DNA of 64,000 nucleotides from contig NZ_MBSO01000002.1 of the NCBI RefSeq assembly GCF_001695835.1, forward strand, positions 124,001-188,000. The letters run 5' to 3'. Of this stretch, positions 19,756-29,293 are shown one piece after another. The notes below the pieces were generated by a model. That model was not told the DNA's origin. It searched no databases and was given only the letters and a program-made list of their open reading frames with translations. The stretch comes from Ensifer sp. LC11. Its GTDB lineage: Bacteria > Pseudomonadota > Alphaproteobacteria > Rhizobiales > Rhizobiaceae. Made by a program: the position numbers and the translations under genes. Numbering within the stretch: the stretch's first letter is position 1; each line of letters starts with the position of its first letter.

Positions 19756-22643
19756 GTTTCGGCTTTTGTCGTTTTGTGAGCGGAGGAGACGCCCGGCGCC
19801 GGCGCGATGATGCCCGATGGCATGCGGTCGCGCGCCTCGTCACCCTCGCCGGCCATGGCGGCCTTGAGGCGGGCGGCGATGTTCATCTGACGGTTTTCGC
19901 TTGTCACCTTCTGACCGACGAGATCGGTGACGTAGAAGGTGTCGATCACTTTCTCGCCGAAGGTGGTGATATGCGCCGAGGCGATGTCGAGCGAAAGATC
20001 AGAAAGAACCGCGGTGATTTCGGAGAGCAGACCCGGACGGTCGAGGCCCTCGACCTCGATTACCGTGAACTTGTTCGACAGCGTGTTACTGATCGTCACT
20101 TCCGGCGTCACGGTGAAGGCCCTGGTGCGCTTCTTCACCTTTGTACGGCTGGCAATCACTTCCGGCAGGCGCTTGCGTCCGGCAAGCACATCCTCGATCA
20201 GCTTGCCGATGCTCGCTGCCCGGCGCATCTCGTCGTCATCGACGGCGAACTCGCGGTTGACGAGGATCGTATCCAGTGCGCGACCGTCCGAGGTGGTGAA
20301 GATCTGGGCGTCGACGATGTTGGCGCCGGCGGCCGCGCAGGCACCGGCGATCACGGTCAAGAGACGCGGGTGGTCGGGCGAAAGCACGGTGATTTCGGTG
20401 ATCGCGTGGAACTGGTGGCTGCGCACCATGGTCGCCAGCGCCTTGCCGGCGGCGTCCGCCTCGCGGATGAAGCGCGCGTGCCGCACCTGATCCTCAAGGG
20501 CCACGGTCAGCAGATAGGGCTGATAGTGCAGGCGCACATAGGCGTCCCGTTCCTCATCCCGCCAATCCGTCAGCGCCTCGCCGAGCATGGTTGCGGCATG
20601 CGCCGCGCGCTCCTTGCGCGACAGTTCCGAGAAACCGCCCGAGAGCAGCAGCTCCGTCTCGTAATAGAGCGTGCGCAGCAGCTGCCCCTTCCAGCCGTTC
20701 CAGACACCCGGGCCGACGGCGCGGATATCGCAGACGGTGAGCACCAGGAGCATCTTCAGCCGGTCGAGCGACTGTACCCGCTCGGCGAAGTCGACGATCG
20801 TCTTGCGGTCGTTGAGGTCGCGCGTCTGGGCGACCATCGACATCAGCAGATGTTCCTCGATCAGCCAGGCGACGAGCTCCGTCTGCTTCGGCGAAAGCCC
20901 GAAGCGTGGGCAGAGCTTGCGCGCCACCTTGGCGCCGGCCGTGGAATGGTTCTCCGGCCGGCCCTTGGCAATATCGTGCAACAGCACGGCGACATAGAGC
21001 GCCTCGCGCTCCTCGATCCCCGGCATCAGCTTGGCGACCAGCGGATGCGCCTCTTCCTCGATGCCGCCCTCGATGCGCGAGAGCACATCGACAGTGCGCA
21101 AGAGGTGCTCGTCGACGGTATAGTGATGATACATGTTGAACTGCATCATCGAGACGATCTTGCCGAAATCCGGGATGAAGCGGCCGAGCACGCCGGCCTC
21201 GTTCATCCGCCTGAGGATCAGCTCCGGCTTGCGGCGCGAGGTGAGGATCGACAGGAAGAGGCGGTTCGCCTCCTCGTTTTCGCGCAGCGCCGGTTTGATC
21301 AGGCTCAACGACCGCGTGACCTGACGCAGCGCCGCCGGGTGGAACTCGAGCCCGTTGATGTCGGCGATGTGGAAGAAGCGCAGCAGATTGACCGGATCGC
21401 GCTTGAAGACATCGGGGCTTGCAAGCGCGATGCGGCCGCCATCATCAACGAAATCGAGCGTGCCGGCGATCTTGCGGCTGCGATGGGTGAAACGGCCGAT
21501 GATCCCGGAAATACCGGGCGCATCCTTTGCCTGCTGGTCTTCAAGTGCGGCACAGAAGATGCGGGTGAGGTCACCGACGTCCTTCGCCACCAGGAAGAAG
21601 TGCTTCATGAAGCGTTCGACCGCGGAGAGACCGGGGTGATCGTGATAGCCGAGCGCCTCGGCAATCTCGCGCTGGATGTCGAAGGAGAGCCGTTCTTCCG
21701 CCTTGCCGGTGAGGAAATGCATGTGGCAACGCACGGCCCAGAGGAAATCCTCGGCTTTCTGGAAGAGCTGGTATTCCTGTCGCGACAGGACGCCGAGTTT
21801 GACGAGATCGGCCGTATCCTTCAGGCGGTAGAAATACTTGGCAATCCAGAACAGCGTGTGCAGGTCGCGAAGACCGCCCTTGCCTTCCTTGACGTTCGGC
21901 TCGACGAGGTAGCGCGTGTCGCCGGCCTTGCGGTGGCGCTCGTCGCGCTCGGCAAGCTTGGCGGCGATGAAATCCGGGCCGGTGTTGCGCACGATCTCGT
22001 GGTCGAACCGCGTTTCGAGTTCGGCGCACAACGTCTCGGAACCGCAGATGTAGCGTGTTTCGAGAATGGCCGTGCGGATCGTCATGTCGGCGCGCGACAG
22101 GCGAATGCACTCGTCGATCGTGCGGGTGGCATGGCCAACCTTGAAGCCCAGATCCCAGAGGATGTAGAGCATGAACTCGATCGCCGGCTCCGCCCAGACG
22201 GCCTTTTTGAGCGGCAACAGGAACAGAAGGTCGATATCCGAGCCCGGCGCCAGCGTGCCGCGTCCATAGCCGCCGACCGCCGTCACGGCGATGCGGGACG
22301 CCGGCGGCGCATTGGCCGCGTCGAAGATCTCGTTCAGCACGAAATCGTGCAGCACCGTGATCAGCTGATCCTGCAGCCAGGAAATGCGTTCGGCACAGAG
22401 AATGCCGGCACCGTCAGCGTTAAACAGTTCGCGCGCCTTGGCGCGACCGGCAACATTGGCCTGCTTGAAGGCGGCAAGCAGCGCCTGGCGCATCGGCTCG
22501 CGTTGCTCGGCATGGGCCGAGGCGATGAAGTCGCATTTTGCTCGGAGCGCTGCGACATCGAGGATTTCGGGAAAGAAAGTTTCGTGTCTGCCCATGAAGT
22601 GCCGAGGGGCGTCCTGTCCGACTGGTTGCGTGGTTCGCTGCAT
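19752..22643 (-). CDS. glnD: PII uridylyltransferase/uridylyl-removing enzyme
   Basis: Primary nitrogen sensor that uridylylates PII proteins (GlnB/GlnK) under N limitation and removes UMP when glutamine is high. The protein has about 963 residues. It shows a nucleotidyltransferase motif [19 protein letters not shown], an HD-domain motif [14 protein letters not shown], and two C-terminal ACT domains (starting near [19 protein letters not shown] and [20 protein letters not shown]). The ATG at 22643 follows CAGGAG at a good distance; starts at 22661 and 22595 (MGRHETFF) are possible. It lies downstream of mutS and overlaps murJ. Confidence 0.96.
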   Translation of the reverse strand: MQRTTQPVGQDAPRHFMGRHETFFPEILDVAALRAKCDFIASAHAEQREPMRQALLAAFKQANVAGRAKARELFNADGAGILCAERISWLQDQLITVLHDFVLNEIFDAANAPPASRIAVTAVGGYGRGTLAPGSDIDLLFLLPLKKAVWAEPAIEFMLYILWDLGFKVGHATRTIDECIRLSRADMTIRTAILETRYICGSETLCAELETRFDHEIVRNTGPDFIAAKLAERDERHRKAGDTRYLVEPNVKEGKGGLRDLHTLFWIAKYFYRLKDTADLVKLGVLSRQEYQLFQKAEDFLWAVRCHMHFLTGKAEERLSFDIQREIAEALGYHDHPGLSAVERFMKHFFLVAKDVGDLTRIFCAALEDQQAKDAPGISGIIGRFTHRSRKIAGTLDFVDDGGRIALASPDVFKRDPVNLLRFFHIADINGLEFHPAALRQVTRSLSLIKPALRENEEANRLFLSILTSRRKPELILRRMNEAGVLGRFIPDFGKIVSMMQFNMYHHYTVDEHLLRTVDVLSRIEGGIEEEAHPLVAKLMPGIEEREALYVAVLLHDIAKGRPENHSTAGAKVARKLCPRFGLSPKQTELVAWLIEEHLLMSMVAQTRDLNDRKTIVDFAERVQSLDRLKMLLVLTVCDIRAVGPGVWNGWKGQLLRTLYYETELLLSGGFSELSRKERAAHAATMLGEALTDWRDEERDAYVRLHYQPYLLTVALEDQVRHARFIREADAAGKALATMVRSHQFHAITEITVLSPDHPRLLTVIAGACAAAGANIVDAQIFTTSDGRALDTILVNREFAVDDDEMRRAASIGKLIEDVLAGRKRLPEVIASRTKVKKRTRAFTVTPEVTISNTLSNKFTVIEVEGLDRPGLLSEITAVLSDLSLDIASAHITTFGEKVIDTFYVTDLVGQKVTSENRQMNIAARLKAAMAGEGDEARDRMPSGIIAPAPGVSSAHKTTKAET

Positions 22644-22799
22644 GAAGATGCGCTCCTGCATGCTCCCATCCGATCAAGGCCGAACCGGGACCGAGCAGCA
22701 TTTTCAATTTACTACCGGCTCAATGCCGCGCCCTTTCAAGGAGCGCGGCGCTGTATAGCCTTTTTCACCGACGCATGCACAGCAAAAACCGAATGCCCG

Positions 22800-25544
22800 C
22801 TACCGGGCGCTCAGTTCCTTTTTCAGGGCGTAGAGCGCATCGAGCGCCTCGCGCGGCGTCATGTCGTCGGGGTTGAGCGCCTTCAGCGCCTCGTCAACCC
22901 TGGAGTTTCCGGAAGGCTTGGCCTCTTCACGCCGGATCGCCACCTGGAACAACGGCAGATCATCGATCAACTGGCTTGCCGGGTTCTTGCGATCGGCGTC
23001 CTCGAGCTTGGCGAGCACGTCCTTGGCACGCGCCACCACGGAGGCCGGCAGGCCGGCCAGACGGGCGACCTGAATACCGTAGGATCGGTCGGCGGCACCC
23101 GGTCCCACCTCGTGCAGGAAGATCACGTCGCCGTGCCACTCCTTGACGCGCATCGTCGCGTTCGAGAGGCGTGCGAGCTTCTCCGAAAGCACCGTTAGCT
23201 CATGGAAGTGGGTGGCAAACAGGCCGCGGCAGCGGTTGGCCTCATGCAGATGCTCGACCGCCGCCCAGGCGATCGACAGACCGTCAAAGGTGGCGGTGCC
23301 GCGACCGATCTCGTCGAGGATCACCAGCGAGCGATCGGTCGCCTGATTGAGGATCGCCGCCGTCTCGACCATCTCGACCATGAAGGTCGAACGGCCGCGC
23401 GCCAGATCGTCGGAGGCGCCGACGCGAGAGAAGAGCCGGTCGACGATGCCGATATGGGCGCTGGCCGCCGGCACGAAGGTGCCCATCTGCGCCATGATCG
23501 CGATCAGGGCGTTCTGGCGCAGGAAGGTCGACTTACCACCCATGTTGGGACCGGTGAGCAGCCAGATCGCTCCACCCTCTTCATTCGCCGGCGGCGACAG
23601 ATCGCAGCCATTGGCGACGAAGGCATTGCTTGCCTGGCGCTTCAGCGCCTGCTCGACCACCGGATGGCGGCCGCCGTCGATGGCAAACATGCGCGAGCGG
23701 TCGACGACGGGGCGGGCATAGGCCTGCTCTTCGGCAAGCACCGCGAGGCCGACCGAGACGTCGATGGTCGCAAGCGCAAATGCGGCAGCCTTCAGTGCCT
23801 CGGCTGCCGACACGACCTCCGATGTCATCGCCTCGAAAGCTTCAAGCTCGATCGACAGGGCGCGGTCGGCGGCATTGGCGATCTTGCTTTCCAACTCGGC
23901 AAGCTCGGTCGTGGTGAAGCGCATCGCGTTGGCCATCGTCTGGCGATGGATGAAGCGGGCGCGACCGGCATCCGTGTCGGTCATTGAACCGGCATTGCCG
24001 GCGGTCACCTCGATGAAATAGCCAAGCACATTGTTGTGCTTGATCTTCAGCGACTTGATACCGGTCTCTTCGGAATACTGCAGCTGCAGCCCGGCGATCA
24101 CCCGGCGCGACTGGTCGCGCAACGCCCGCACTTCATCGAGTTCGGCATTGGCGCCTTCGCAGACGAACCCGCCATCCCGCTTTAAGAGCGGCAGTTCCTC
24201 GCCAAGGGTAGCGTCGAGCAGACCGAGCAGACCAGCTGGCAGCGCGTCGATCGCGGCCCGTGCATTCTTCAGTTCGTCCGAGAGCGTGCCGGCAGCCATC
24301 AGGCGCGAAATCGAGGCAGAGGCGTGCAGGCCGGCGCGGATAGCGCCGAGGTCGCGTGGGCCGCCGCGGCCGAGTGCCAGCCGCGACAGAGCGCGTGGCA
24401 TGTCCGGCGCACGCCTGAGCGCGTCGCGGAGATCGCCACTGAAGGAAGGTTGGTCCGCCAGGATCTCGATCGAATCCAGCCGCTGATTGATGCGATCCGG
24501 ATCAGTCAGCGGCGACATCAGCCGCTCGGCCAGAAGCCGGGCGCCGCCGCTGGTCACGGTGCGGTCGAGCGCCTTCAACAGCGTGCCTTCGCGGGCGCCG
24601 GAGAGCGTCTTGACCAGTTCGAGGTTGCCGCGGGTCGCCGGATCGATGAACAGCGTCGAGGCCGCACTTTCGCGCTCGGGCGTGCCGAGCGCCGGACGTT
24701 CGGCAAGCTGGGTCTTCTCGACATAGGAGATCGCCGCCGAGGCAGCCGCGAGTTCGGCGCGTGAAAACGTGCCGAAACCATCGAGCGTCTTGACGCCGAA
24801 ATAGCGGGCAATGCGCCCTTCGGCCGTGGCACTGTCGAAGAGCACCGCCGGCTGCGGCACCGCGACGCAGCCGAGCACATCGAAGACGGGCCGAAGGTCC
24901 GGGTCATGAAACACCGTATCGGCGAGGATCAGCTCGCGCGGCTCGACGCGCAGGATGTCGGCAAGCAACCGGCTCTCTGCGGTCTCGGCCAAACGGAAGA
25001 TGCCGGTCGAGATATCGATCCAGGCAAGCGCGTAAGCCGGTTCCGATCCGCTTTTGATCCGCGCCAGCGCCATCAGATAGTTGGTCTCGGACGGTGAAAG
25101 CAGCTTCTCTTCGGTGATCGTGCCCGGTGTTACCAGGCGCACGACGTCGCGGCGCACCACCGACTTGCTGCCGCGCTTCTTGGCTTCGGCCGGATCTTCC
25201 ACCTGCTCGCAGACGGCAACGCGGAAGCCGAGCCCGATCAGCTTCTGCAGGTAATCGTCGGCGGCATGCACCGGCACGCCGCACATCGGAATTTCCTGTC
25301 CCATGTGCTGGCCGCGCTTCGTCAGCGTTATACCAAGCGCGCGCGAGGCTTCGACAGCGTCCTGGAAGAACAGCTCGTAGAAATCGCCCATGCGATAGAA
25401 CAGCAGCGAATCCGGGTTGTTCGCCTTGATCTCGATAAACTGTTCCATCATCGGCGTCGCAGTGGAACGGCTTTCCTCGCTCGCCAGTTCGGCTGCAGAT
25501 AAAACCTCCCCTGCGCGGGTCGAATAGTCTGTCACGAAATTCAT
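22800..25544 (-). CDS. mutS: DNA mismatch repair protein MutS
   Basis: Recognises mismatches and recruits MutL. The 914-residue protein has an N-terminal mismatch-binding domain with the Phe-x-Glu region [14 protein letters not shown] near residue 50. The C-terminal ATPase has Walker [16 protein letters not shown] and Walker [20 protein letters not shown]. The N-terminus is about 30 residues longer than in E. coli. The gene is divergent from tme, with about 100 bp between the two starts. Confidence 0.97.
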   Translation of the reverse strand: MNFVTDYSTRAGEVLSAAELASEESRSTATPMMEQFIEIKANNPDSLLFYRMGDFYELFFQDAVEASRALGITLTKRGQHMGQEIPMCGVPVHAADDYLQKLIGLGFRVAVCEQVEDPAEAKKRGSKSVVRRDVVRLVTPGTITEEKLLSPSETNYLMALARIKSGSEPAYALAWIDISTGIFRLAETAESRLLADILRVEPRELILADTVFHDPDLRPVFDVLGCVAVPQPAVLFDSATAEGRIARYFGVKTLDGFGTFSRAELAAASAAISYVEKTQLAERPALGTPERESAASTLFIDPATRGNLELVKTLSGAREGTLLKALDRTVTSGGARLLAERLMSPLTDPDRINQRLDSIEILADQPSFSGDLRDALRRAPDMPRALSRLALGRGGPRDLGAIRAGLHASASISRLMAAGTLSDELKNARAAIDALPAGLLGLLDATLGEELPLLKRDGGFVCEGANAELDEVRALRDQSRRVIAGLQLQYSEETGIKSLKIKHNNVLGYFIEVTAGNAGSMTDTDAGRARFIHRQTMANAMRFTTTELAELESKIANAADRALSIELEAFEAMTSEVVSAAEALKAAAFALATIDVSVGLAVLAEEQAYARPVVDRSRMFAIDGGRHPVVEQALKRQASNAFVANGCDLSPPANEEGGAIWLLTGPNMGGKSTFLRQNALIAIMAQMGTFVPAASAHIGIVDRLFSRVGASDDLARGRSTFMVEMVETAAILNQATDRSLVILDEIGRGTATFDGLSIAWAAVEHLHEANRCRGLFATHFHELTVLSEKLARLSNATMRVKEWHGDVIFLHEVGPGAADRSYGIQVARLAGLPASVVARAKDVLAKLEDADRKNPASQLIDDLPLFQVAIRREEAKPSGNSRVDEALKALNPDDMTPREALDALYALKKELSAR

Positions 25545-25647
25545 GATTGTTCCGAAAAAAGAGATGGCACACTATCGCCAAGGAATTATAGACGACAACC
25601 ATAAAGAGGCGCGCCGCAAGGCTCGCCCACAGGAGGATAGAGGAAAC

Positions 25648-27933
25648 ATGCCGGCCACCGACAAGACCGATCGCACCATGACGAGCGTCACCGCGCAGGA
25701 AGCGCTCGATTTTCACTCGCAGGGTCGCCCCGGAAAGCTGGAGATTTCCCCCACCAAGGCGATGGCCACCCAGCGCGACCTGTCGCTTGCCTATTCGCCG
25801 GGTGTCGCGGTTCCAGTGAAGGCGATCGCCGAGGATCCCAACACTGCCTATGACTACACGACACGCGGCAACATGGTGGCCGTCATCTCGAACGGCACGG
25901 CGATCCTCGGCCTCGGCAACCTCGGCGCGCTTGCCTCAAAGCCGGTCATGGAAGGCAAGGCGGTGCTGTTCAAGCGCTTTGCCGACGTCGATTCGATCGA
26001 CCTCGAAGTCGATACCGAAAACGTCGACGAGTTCATCAACTGCGTGCGCTTCCTCGGCCCATCCTTCGGCGGCATCAACCTTGAAGACATCAAGGCGCCG
26101 GACTGTTTCATCATCGAGCAGAAGCTGCGCGAGGTCATGGACATCCCGGTGTTCCACGACGACCAGCACGGAACCGCGATCATCGCCGCCGCCGGCCTCA
26201 TCAATGCGCTGGCTTTGACCGGACGCGACTTCAAGACGACGAAGCTCGTCTGCAATGGCGCCGGTGCCGCAGCAATCGCCTGCATCGAACTCATCAAGTC
26301 CATGGGCTTCAACCCGGAAAACGTCATCCTCTGCGACACCAAGGGCGTGATCTTCGAAGGCCGCACCGAGGGCATGAACCAGTGGAAGTCGGCGCATGCG
26401 GTCAAGACCGACCGCCGCACGCTCGCCGAGGCGCTCGAAGGCGCCGATGTGGTCTTCGGCCTCTCGGCCAAAGGCGCGCTTTCGGAAGACATGGTACGCT
26501 CGATGGCGCCACGGCCGATCATCTTCGCCATGGCCAACCCCGATCCGGAAATCACGCCCGAGGAAGTCGCCCGCATCCGCGACGACGCGATCGTCGCCAC
26601 CGGCCGTTCGGACTATCCGAACCAGGTCAACAATGTGCTCGGCTTCCCCTACATCTTCCGCGGTGCGCTCGACGTGCGCGCGACCACCATCAACGACGAA
26701 ATGAAGATCGCCGCAGCCGAAGCGCTGGCGAGCCTTGCCAAGGAAGACGTTCCCGACGATGTCGCTGCCGCCTATCAGGGCAACCGGCCGCGCTTCGGCC
26801 CGCAATACATCATTCCGGTTCCCTTCGATCCGCGCCTGATCTCGTCGATCCCGATGGCCGTTGCCAAGGCGGCGATGGAAAGCGGCGTCGCCCGCAAGCC
26901 GATCACCGATCTCGAGGCCTATGGCCGCCAGCTTTCCGCCCGGCGCGACCCGATCGCCTCGACATTGCAGCGCATCTACGAGCGCGTCCGGCGCCAGCCG
27001 AAGCGCATCGTCTTTGCCGAAGGCGAAGAGGTGCAGGTCATGCGCTCGGCGATCGCCTATGCCAACCAGCAGCTCGGCACCGCGATCCTGCTCGGTCGCG
27101 AGGAGCGCATGCGCGAGACGGCGGAGCGAGAAGGCATTGACCTCGACCGGCCCGGCATCCAGATCGTCAATGCGCGCCTTTCCAAGCGCGTCAGCGCCTA
27201 CACCGACTATCTCTACGCCCGCCTGCAACGGAAGGGCTTCCTGTTCCGCGACGCCCAGCGCCTGATCAACAACGACCGCAACCACTTCGCCGCCTGCATG
27301 GTGGCGCTTGGCGATGCCGACGGCATGGTCACGGGCTTGACCCGCAACTATTCGACGGCGCTCGAGGACGTGCGCCGGTGCATCGATCCGAAGCCCGGCC
27401 ATCGTGTCATCGGCGTCTCGATCGCGCTTTGCCGTGGCCGCACGGTGCTCGTCGCCGATACGGCGGTGCACGACATGCCGACGGCCGAGGAACTGGCTGA
27501 TATCGCCGAAGAGGCCGCAGGCCTTGCCAAGCGCCTCGGCTACGTGCCGCGCGTGGCGATGCTTGCCTATTCCACCTTCGGCCATCCCTCGGGCGAACGT
27601 TCGGAGCGGGTGCGCGAAGCGGTCAACATCCTCGACAAGCGCCGCGTCGATTTCGAATACGACGGTGAAATGGCGGCCGACGTGGCGCTCAACGCCCGCG
27701 TCATGGAGCAGTATCCGTTCTGCCGCCTCTCCGGCACCGCCAACGTGCTGGTCATGCCGGCGTTCCACTCGGCATCGATCTCGACCAAGATGCTGCAGGA
27801 GCTTGGCGGCTCGACGGTCATCGGTCCCTTGCTCGTCGGCTTCGACAAATCGATCCAGATCGTCTCGATGTCAGCCAAGGATTCCGACATCGTCAACATG
27901 GCGGCGATCGCCGCCTATAATGCCGGCATGTAA
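25648..27933 (+). CDS. tme: malic enzyme with C-terminal phosphotransacetylase-like domain (Tme)
   Basis: Oxidatively decarboxylates malate to pyruvate. The 761-residue chimera has a malic enzyme part (about residues 15-430; SLAYSPGVAVPVKAIAEDP, VFHDDQHGTAIIAAAGLINAL, VCNGAGAAAIACIELIKSMG) and a phosphotransacetylase-like part (about 440-755; RIVFAEGEEVQVMRSAIAYA, STFGHPSGERSERVREAV). S. meliloti has two such enzymes, NAD-dependent Dme and NADP-dependent Tme; the location beside mutS-glnD fits Tme. ATG at 25648 follows AGGAGG. The stop codon lies inside a hairpin loop (see the hairpin at 27914). Confidence 0.92.
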   Translation: MPATDKTDRTMTSVTAQEALDFHSQGRPGKLEISPTKAMATQRDLSLAYSPGVAVPVKAIAEDPNTAYDYTTRGNMVAVISNGTAILGLGNLGALASKPVMEGKAVLFKRFADVDSIDLEVDTENVDEFINCVRFLGPSFGGINLEDIKAPDCFIIEQKLREVMDIPVFHDDQHGTAIIAAAGLINALALTGRDFKTTKLVCNGAGAAAIACIELIKSMGFNPENVILCDTKGVIFEGRTEGMNQWKSAHAVKTDRRTLAEALEGADVVFGLSAKGALSEDMVRSMAPRPIIFAMANPDPEITPEEVARIRDDAIVATGRSDYPNQVNNVLGFPYIFRGALDVRATTINDEMKIAAAEALASLAKEDVPDDVAAAYQGNRPRFGPQYIIPVPFDPRLISSIPMAVAKAAMESGVARKPITDLEAYGRQLSARRDPIASTLQRIYERVRRQPKRIVFAEGEEVQVMRSAIAYANQQLGTAILLGREERMRETAEREGIDLDRPGIQIVNARLSKRVSAYTDYLYARLQRKGFLFRDAQRLINNDRNHFAACMVALGDADGMVTGLTRNYSTALEDVRRCIDPKPGHRVIGVSIALCRGRTVLVADTAVHDMPTAEELADIAEEAAGLAKRLGYVPRVAMLAYSTFGHPSGERSERVREAVNILDKRRVDFEYDGEMAADVALNARVMEQYPFCRLSGTANVLVMPAFHSASISTKMLQELGGSTVIGPLLVGFDKSIQIVSMSAKDSDIVNMAAIAAYNAGM

Positions 27934-27948
27934 GGCCGGCATTATAGG
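27914..27948 (+). terminator. 14-bp perfect hairpin with the tme stop codon in its loop
   Basis: CCTATAATGCCGGC (27914-27927) pairs perfectly with GCCGGCATTATAGG (27935-27948). The 7-base loop ATGTAAG contains the tme stop codon TAA (27931-27933). No T-run follows, so it may protect the mRNA 3' end or affect translation termination rather than end transcription. Confidence 0.6.
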
Positions 27949-27950
27949 AC

Positions 27951-27981
27951 AGACGGCTGCACCATTCTGACGCAGCCGTCT
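27951..27981 (+). terminator. second hairpin downstream of tme
   Basis: AGACGGCTGC (27951-27960) pairs perfectly with GCAGCCGTCT (27972-27981) over an 11-base loop, directly after the stop-codon hairpin. It has no T-run. The two tandem stems together probably mark the 3' end of the tme transcript. Confidence 0.55.
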
Positions 27982-28039
27982 CCAAGCGGAGCACCGGGCG
28001 AGCCGGTCGGTAGCAATTCGAAACAACTTTAGCCAAGAA

Positions 28040-28070
28040 AAGCCCGCTTCCTTCAAAAGGAAGCGGGCTT
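28040..28070 (-). terminator. strong hairpin with T-run on the minus strand
   Basis: AAGCCCGCTTCCTT (28040-28053) pairs perfectly over 14 bp with AAGGAAGCGGGCTT (28057-28070), with a 3-base loop. On the minus strand it is followed by TTTTCTT, a rho-independent terminator pattern. It lies 213 bp beyond the olsB stop, so it ends either a long olsB 3' UTR or a separate small RNA. Confidence 0.7.
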
Positions 28071-28282
28071 AATAACAGGCAATGTGTGTATGTTTAAGGT
28101 AATGAAAGCAGGAGTCTTGGGAACCCTATACCTGTCGATCCCGGAAAGATCGGCAGTTTCTCCATTTATTTTCTCTATTCGTTCGTCATGAAATTAGAGA
28201 AGAACATGACAATACAAGTCTCTCTTTCGACACCGAAAGTCAAATCCATCATTAATATTTGGTTAACCTGAACGCGCTCCCG
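28071..28282. other. AT-rich gene-free stretch between tme and olsB
   Basis: About 210 bp, clearly more AT-rich than the flanking genes, without a convincing reading frame. It contains a hairpin of CTGTCGATC with GATCGGCAG (near 28132-28156, one G-T pair) followed on the plus strand by TTTCTCC and further T-rich sequence. It could hold a small RNA on either strand; no promoter is clear. Confidence 0.4.
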
Positions 28283-29173
28283 TCAGGAGACGGACGTCGC
28301 AAACCGTCCGGCATCGGCGCCGTAATAGTTCAGATAGCGGCCGGAAATATTGCTGATCGGCAGCACGATCAAAACATCTGTCGTGCGGAACGCGTGATCA
28401 ACCACGGCGCCATCACCGACCATCGCACCCAGGCGCATGTAGCCCTTGATCAGCGGCGGCAAAGCGGCGAGCGCCTTCTTGGCGTTGATCGCCTCGGCCG
28501 GCATCAGATCCATCGTCCGGTGCAGTTCGGGACGGGCACTGACGGCCCAGTCGTCGCGGGCGCGGATGTTGTGGTGCAGGAAGGAAAGCGCCAGCGCGTG
28601 CTCGGCCGGGACGACGCCCGGGAACGAACCACAGCCGAACATCGCGTCCATGCCGTACTTCAGCGCATAGGCCCAATTGCCCTGCCAAAGCAGTTCGACC
28701 GTGCGCTTCGTGCGGTATTCCGGCAAAACGCAGGAGCGACCGAGCTCCATGAAGCGCTTGGTCGGGTGGCGAGCGAGAAGCGCATCGATGGCAAATTCGG
28801 AAGCCGAATAGAAACCGCCGGAACGCTCGGCCACATCCTGGCGGAGCAGGCGATAGGTGCCGACGATCTGGTCTTCGGTATCGCCCTCGATCGCGGTGTC
28901 GAGGACGAGCAAGTGATCGCAGATCGCATCCCAGCTGTCGACGTCGCGTTTGCGACGATCGGCTTCGGCGCCGACTTGCGCCTTCATTTCCTCGACGAAA
29001 ACCTTGTAGCGCACGGCCTGGGCGGCATCGATCTCGGACGCGGTACGGGCAAGCCGCGTCTCAAGGTTCGCGATCCGGCCGAGTACGTCGGTCGCCGGAG
29101 CGGCAGCCTTCTTGCCGATGCAAGCCTGAGAAGTGTCAACCACGTTCGCCGAATCCAGTAGCTCGATGGCCAT
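28283..29173 (-). CDS. olsB: L-ornithine N(alpha)-acyltransferase (OlsB)
   Basis: Transfers a 3-hydroxyacyl chain from acyl carrier protein to ornithine, making lyso-ornithine lipid, a phosphate-free membrane lipid made under phosphate limitation. The protein has 296 residues. It shows the GNAT-like hemolysin/OlsB core: EIDAAQAVRYKVFVEEMKA near residue 45, VGTYRLLRQDVA, ELGRSCVLPEYRT and FGCGSFPGV. Its place next to tme matches S. meliloti, where this gene is olsB. The ATG at 29173 follows CGGGA by eight bases; an ATG at 29182 adds three residues. No Pho box was identified. Confidence 0.88.
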   Translation of the reverse strand: MAIELLDSANVVDTSQACIGKKAAAPATDVLGRIANLETRLARTASEIDAAQAVRYKVFVEEMKAQVGAEADRRKRDVDSWDAICDHLLVLDTAIEGDTEDQIVGTYRLLRQDVAERSGGFYSASEFAIDALLARHPTKRFMELGRSCVLPEYRTKRTVELLWQGNWAYALKYGMDAMFGCGSFPGVVPAEHALALSFLHHNIRARDDWAVSARPELHRTMDLMPAEAINAKKALAALPPLIKGYMRLGAMVGDGAVVDHAFRTTDVLIVLPISNISGRYLNYYGADAGRFATSVS

Positions 29174-29293
29174 CCGCGTCATCCCGAATCAAATCTGTCT
29201 GCCGGGCTTAGACCACGTTTCTGCAACAACATAGTGACATGAAAGCGGCGCACAACCCCCGCGGCCCGATCGATACCGTTACCATCACCCGAG

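Noticed and set aside
19776-23198. 1140-codon plus-strand open frame opposite glnD and mutS
   Set aside because: Long antisense frames are common in GC-rich genomes; this one is highly charged and low in aromatic residues, matches no family I recognise, and sits exactly opposite two certain genes.
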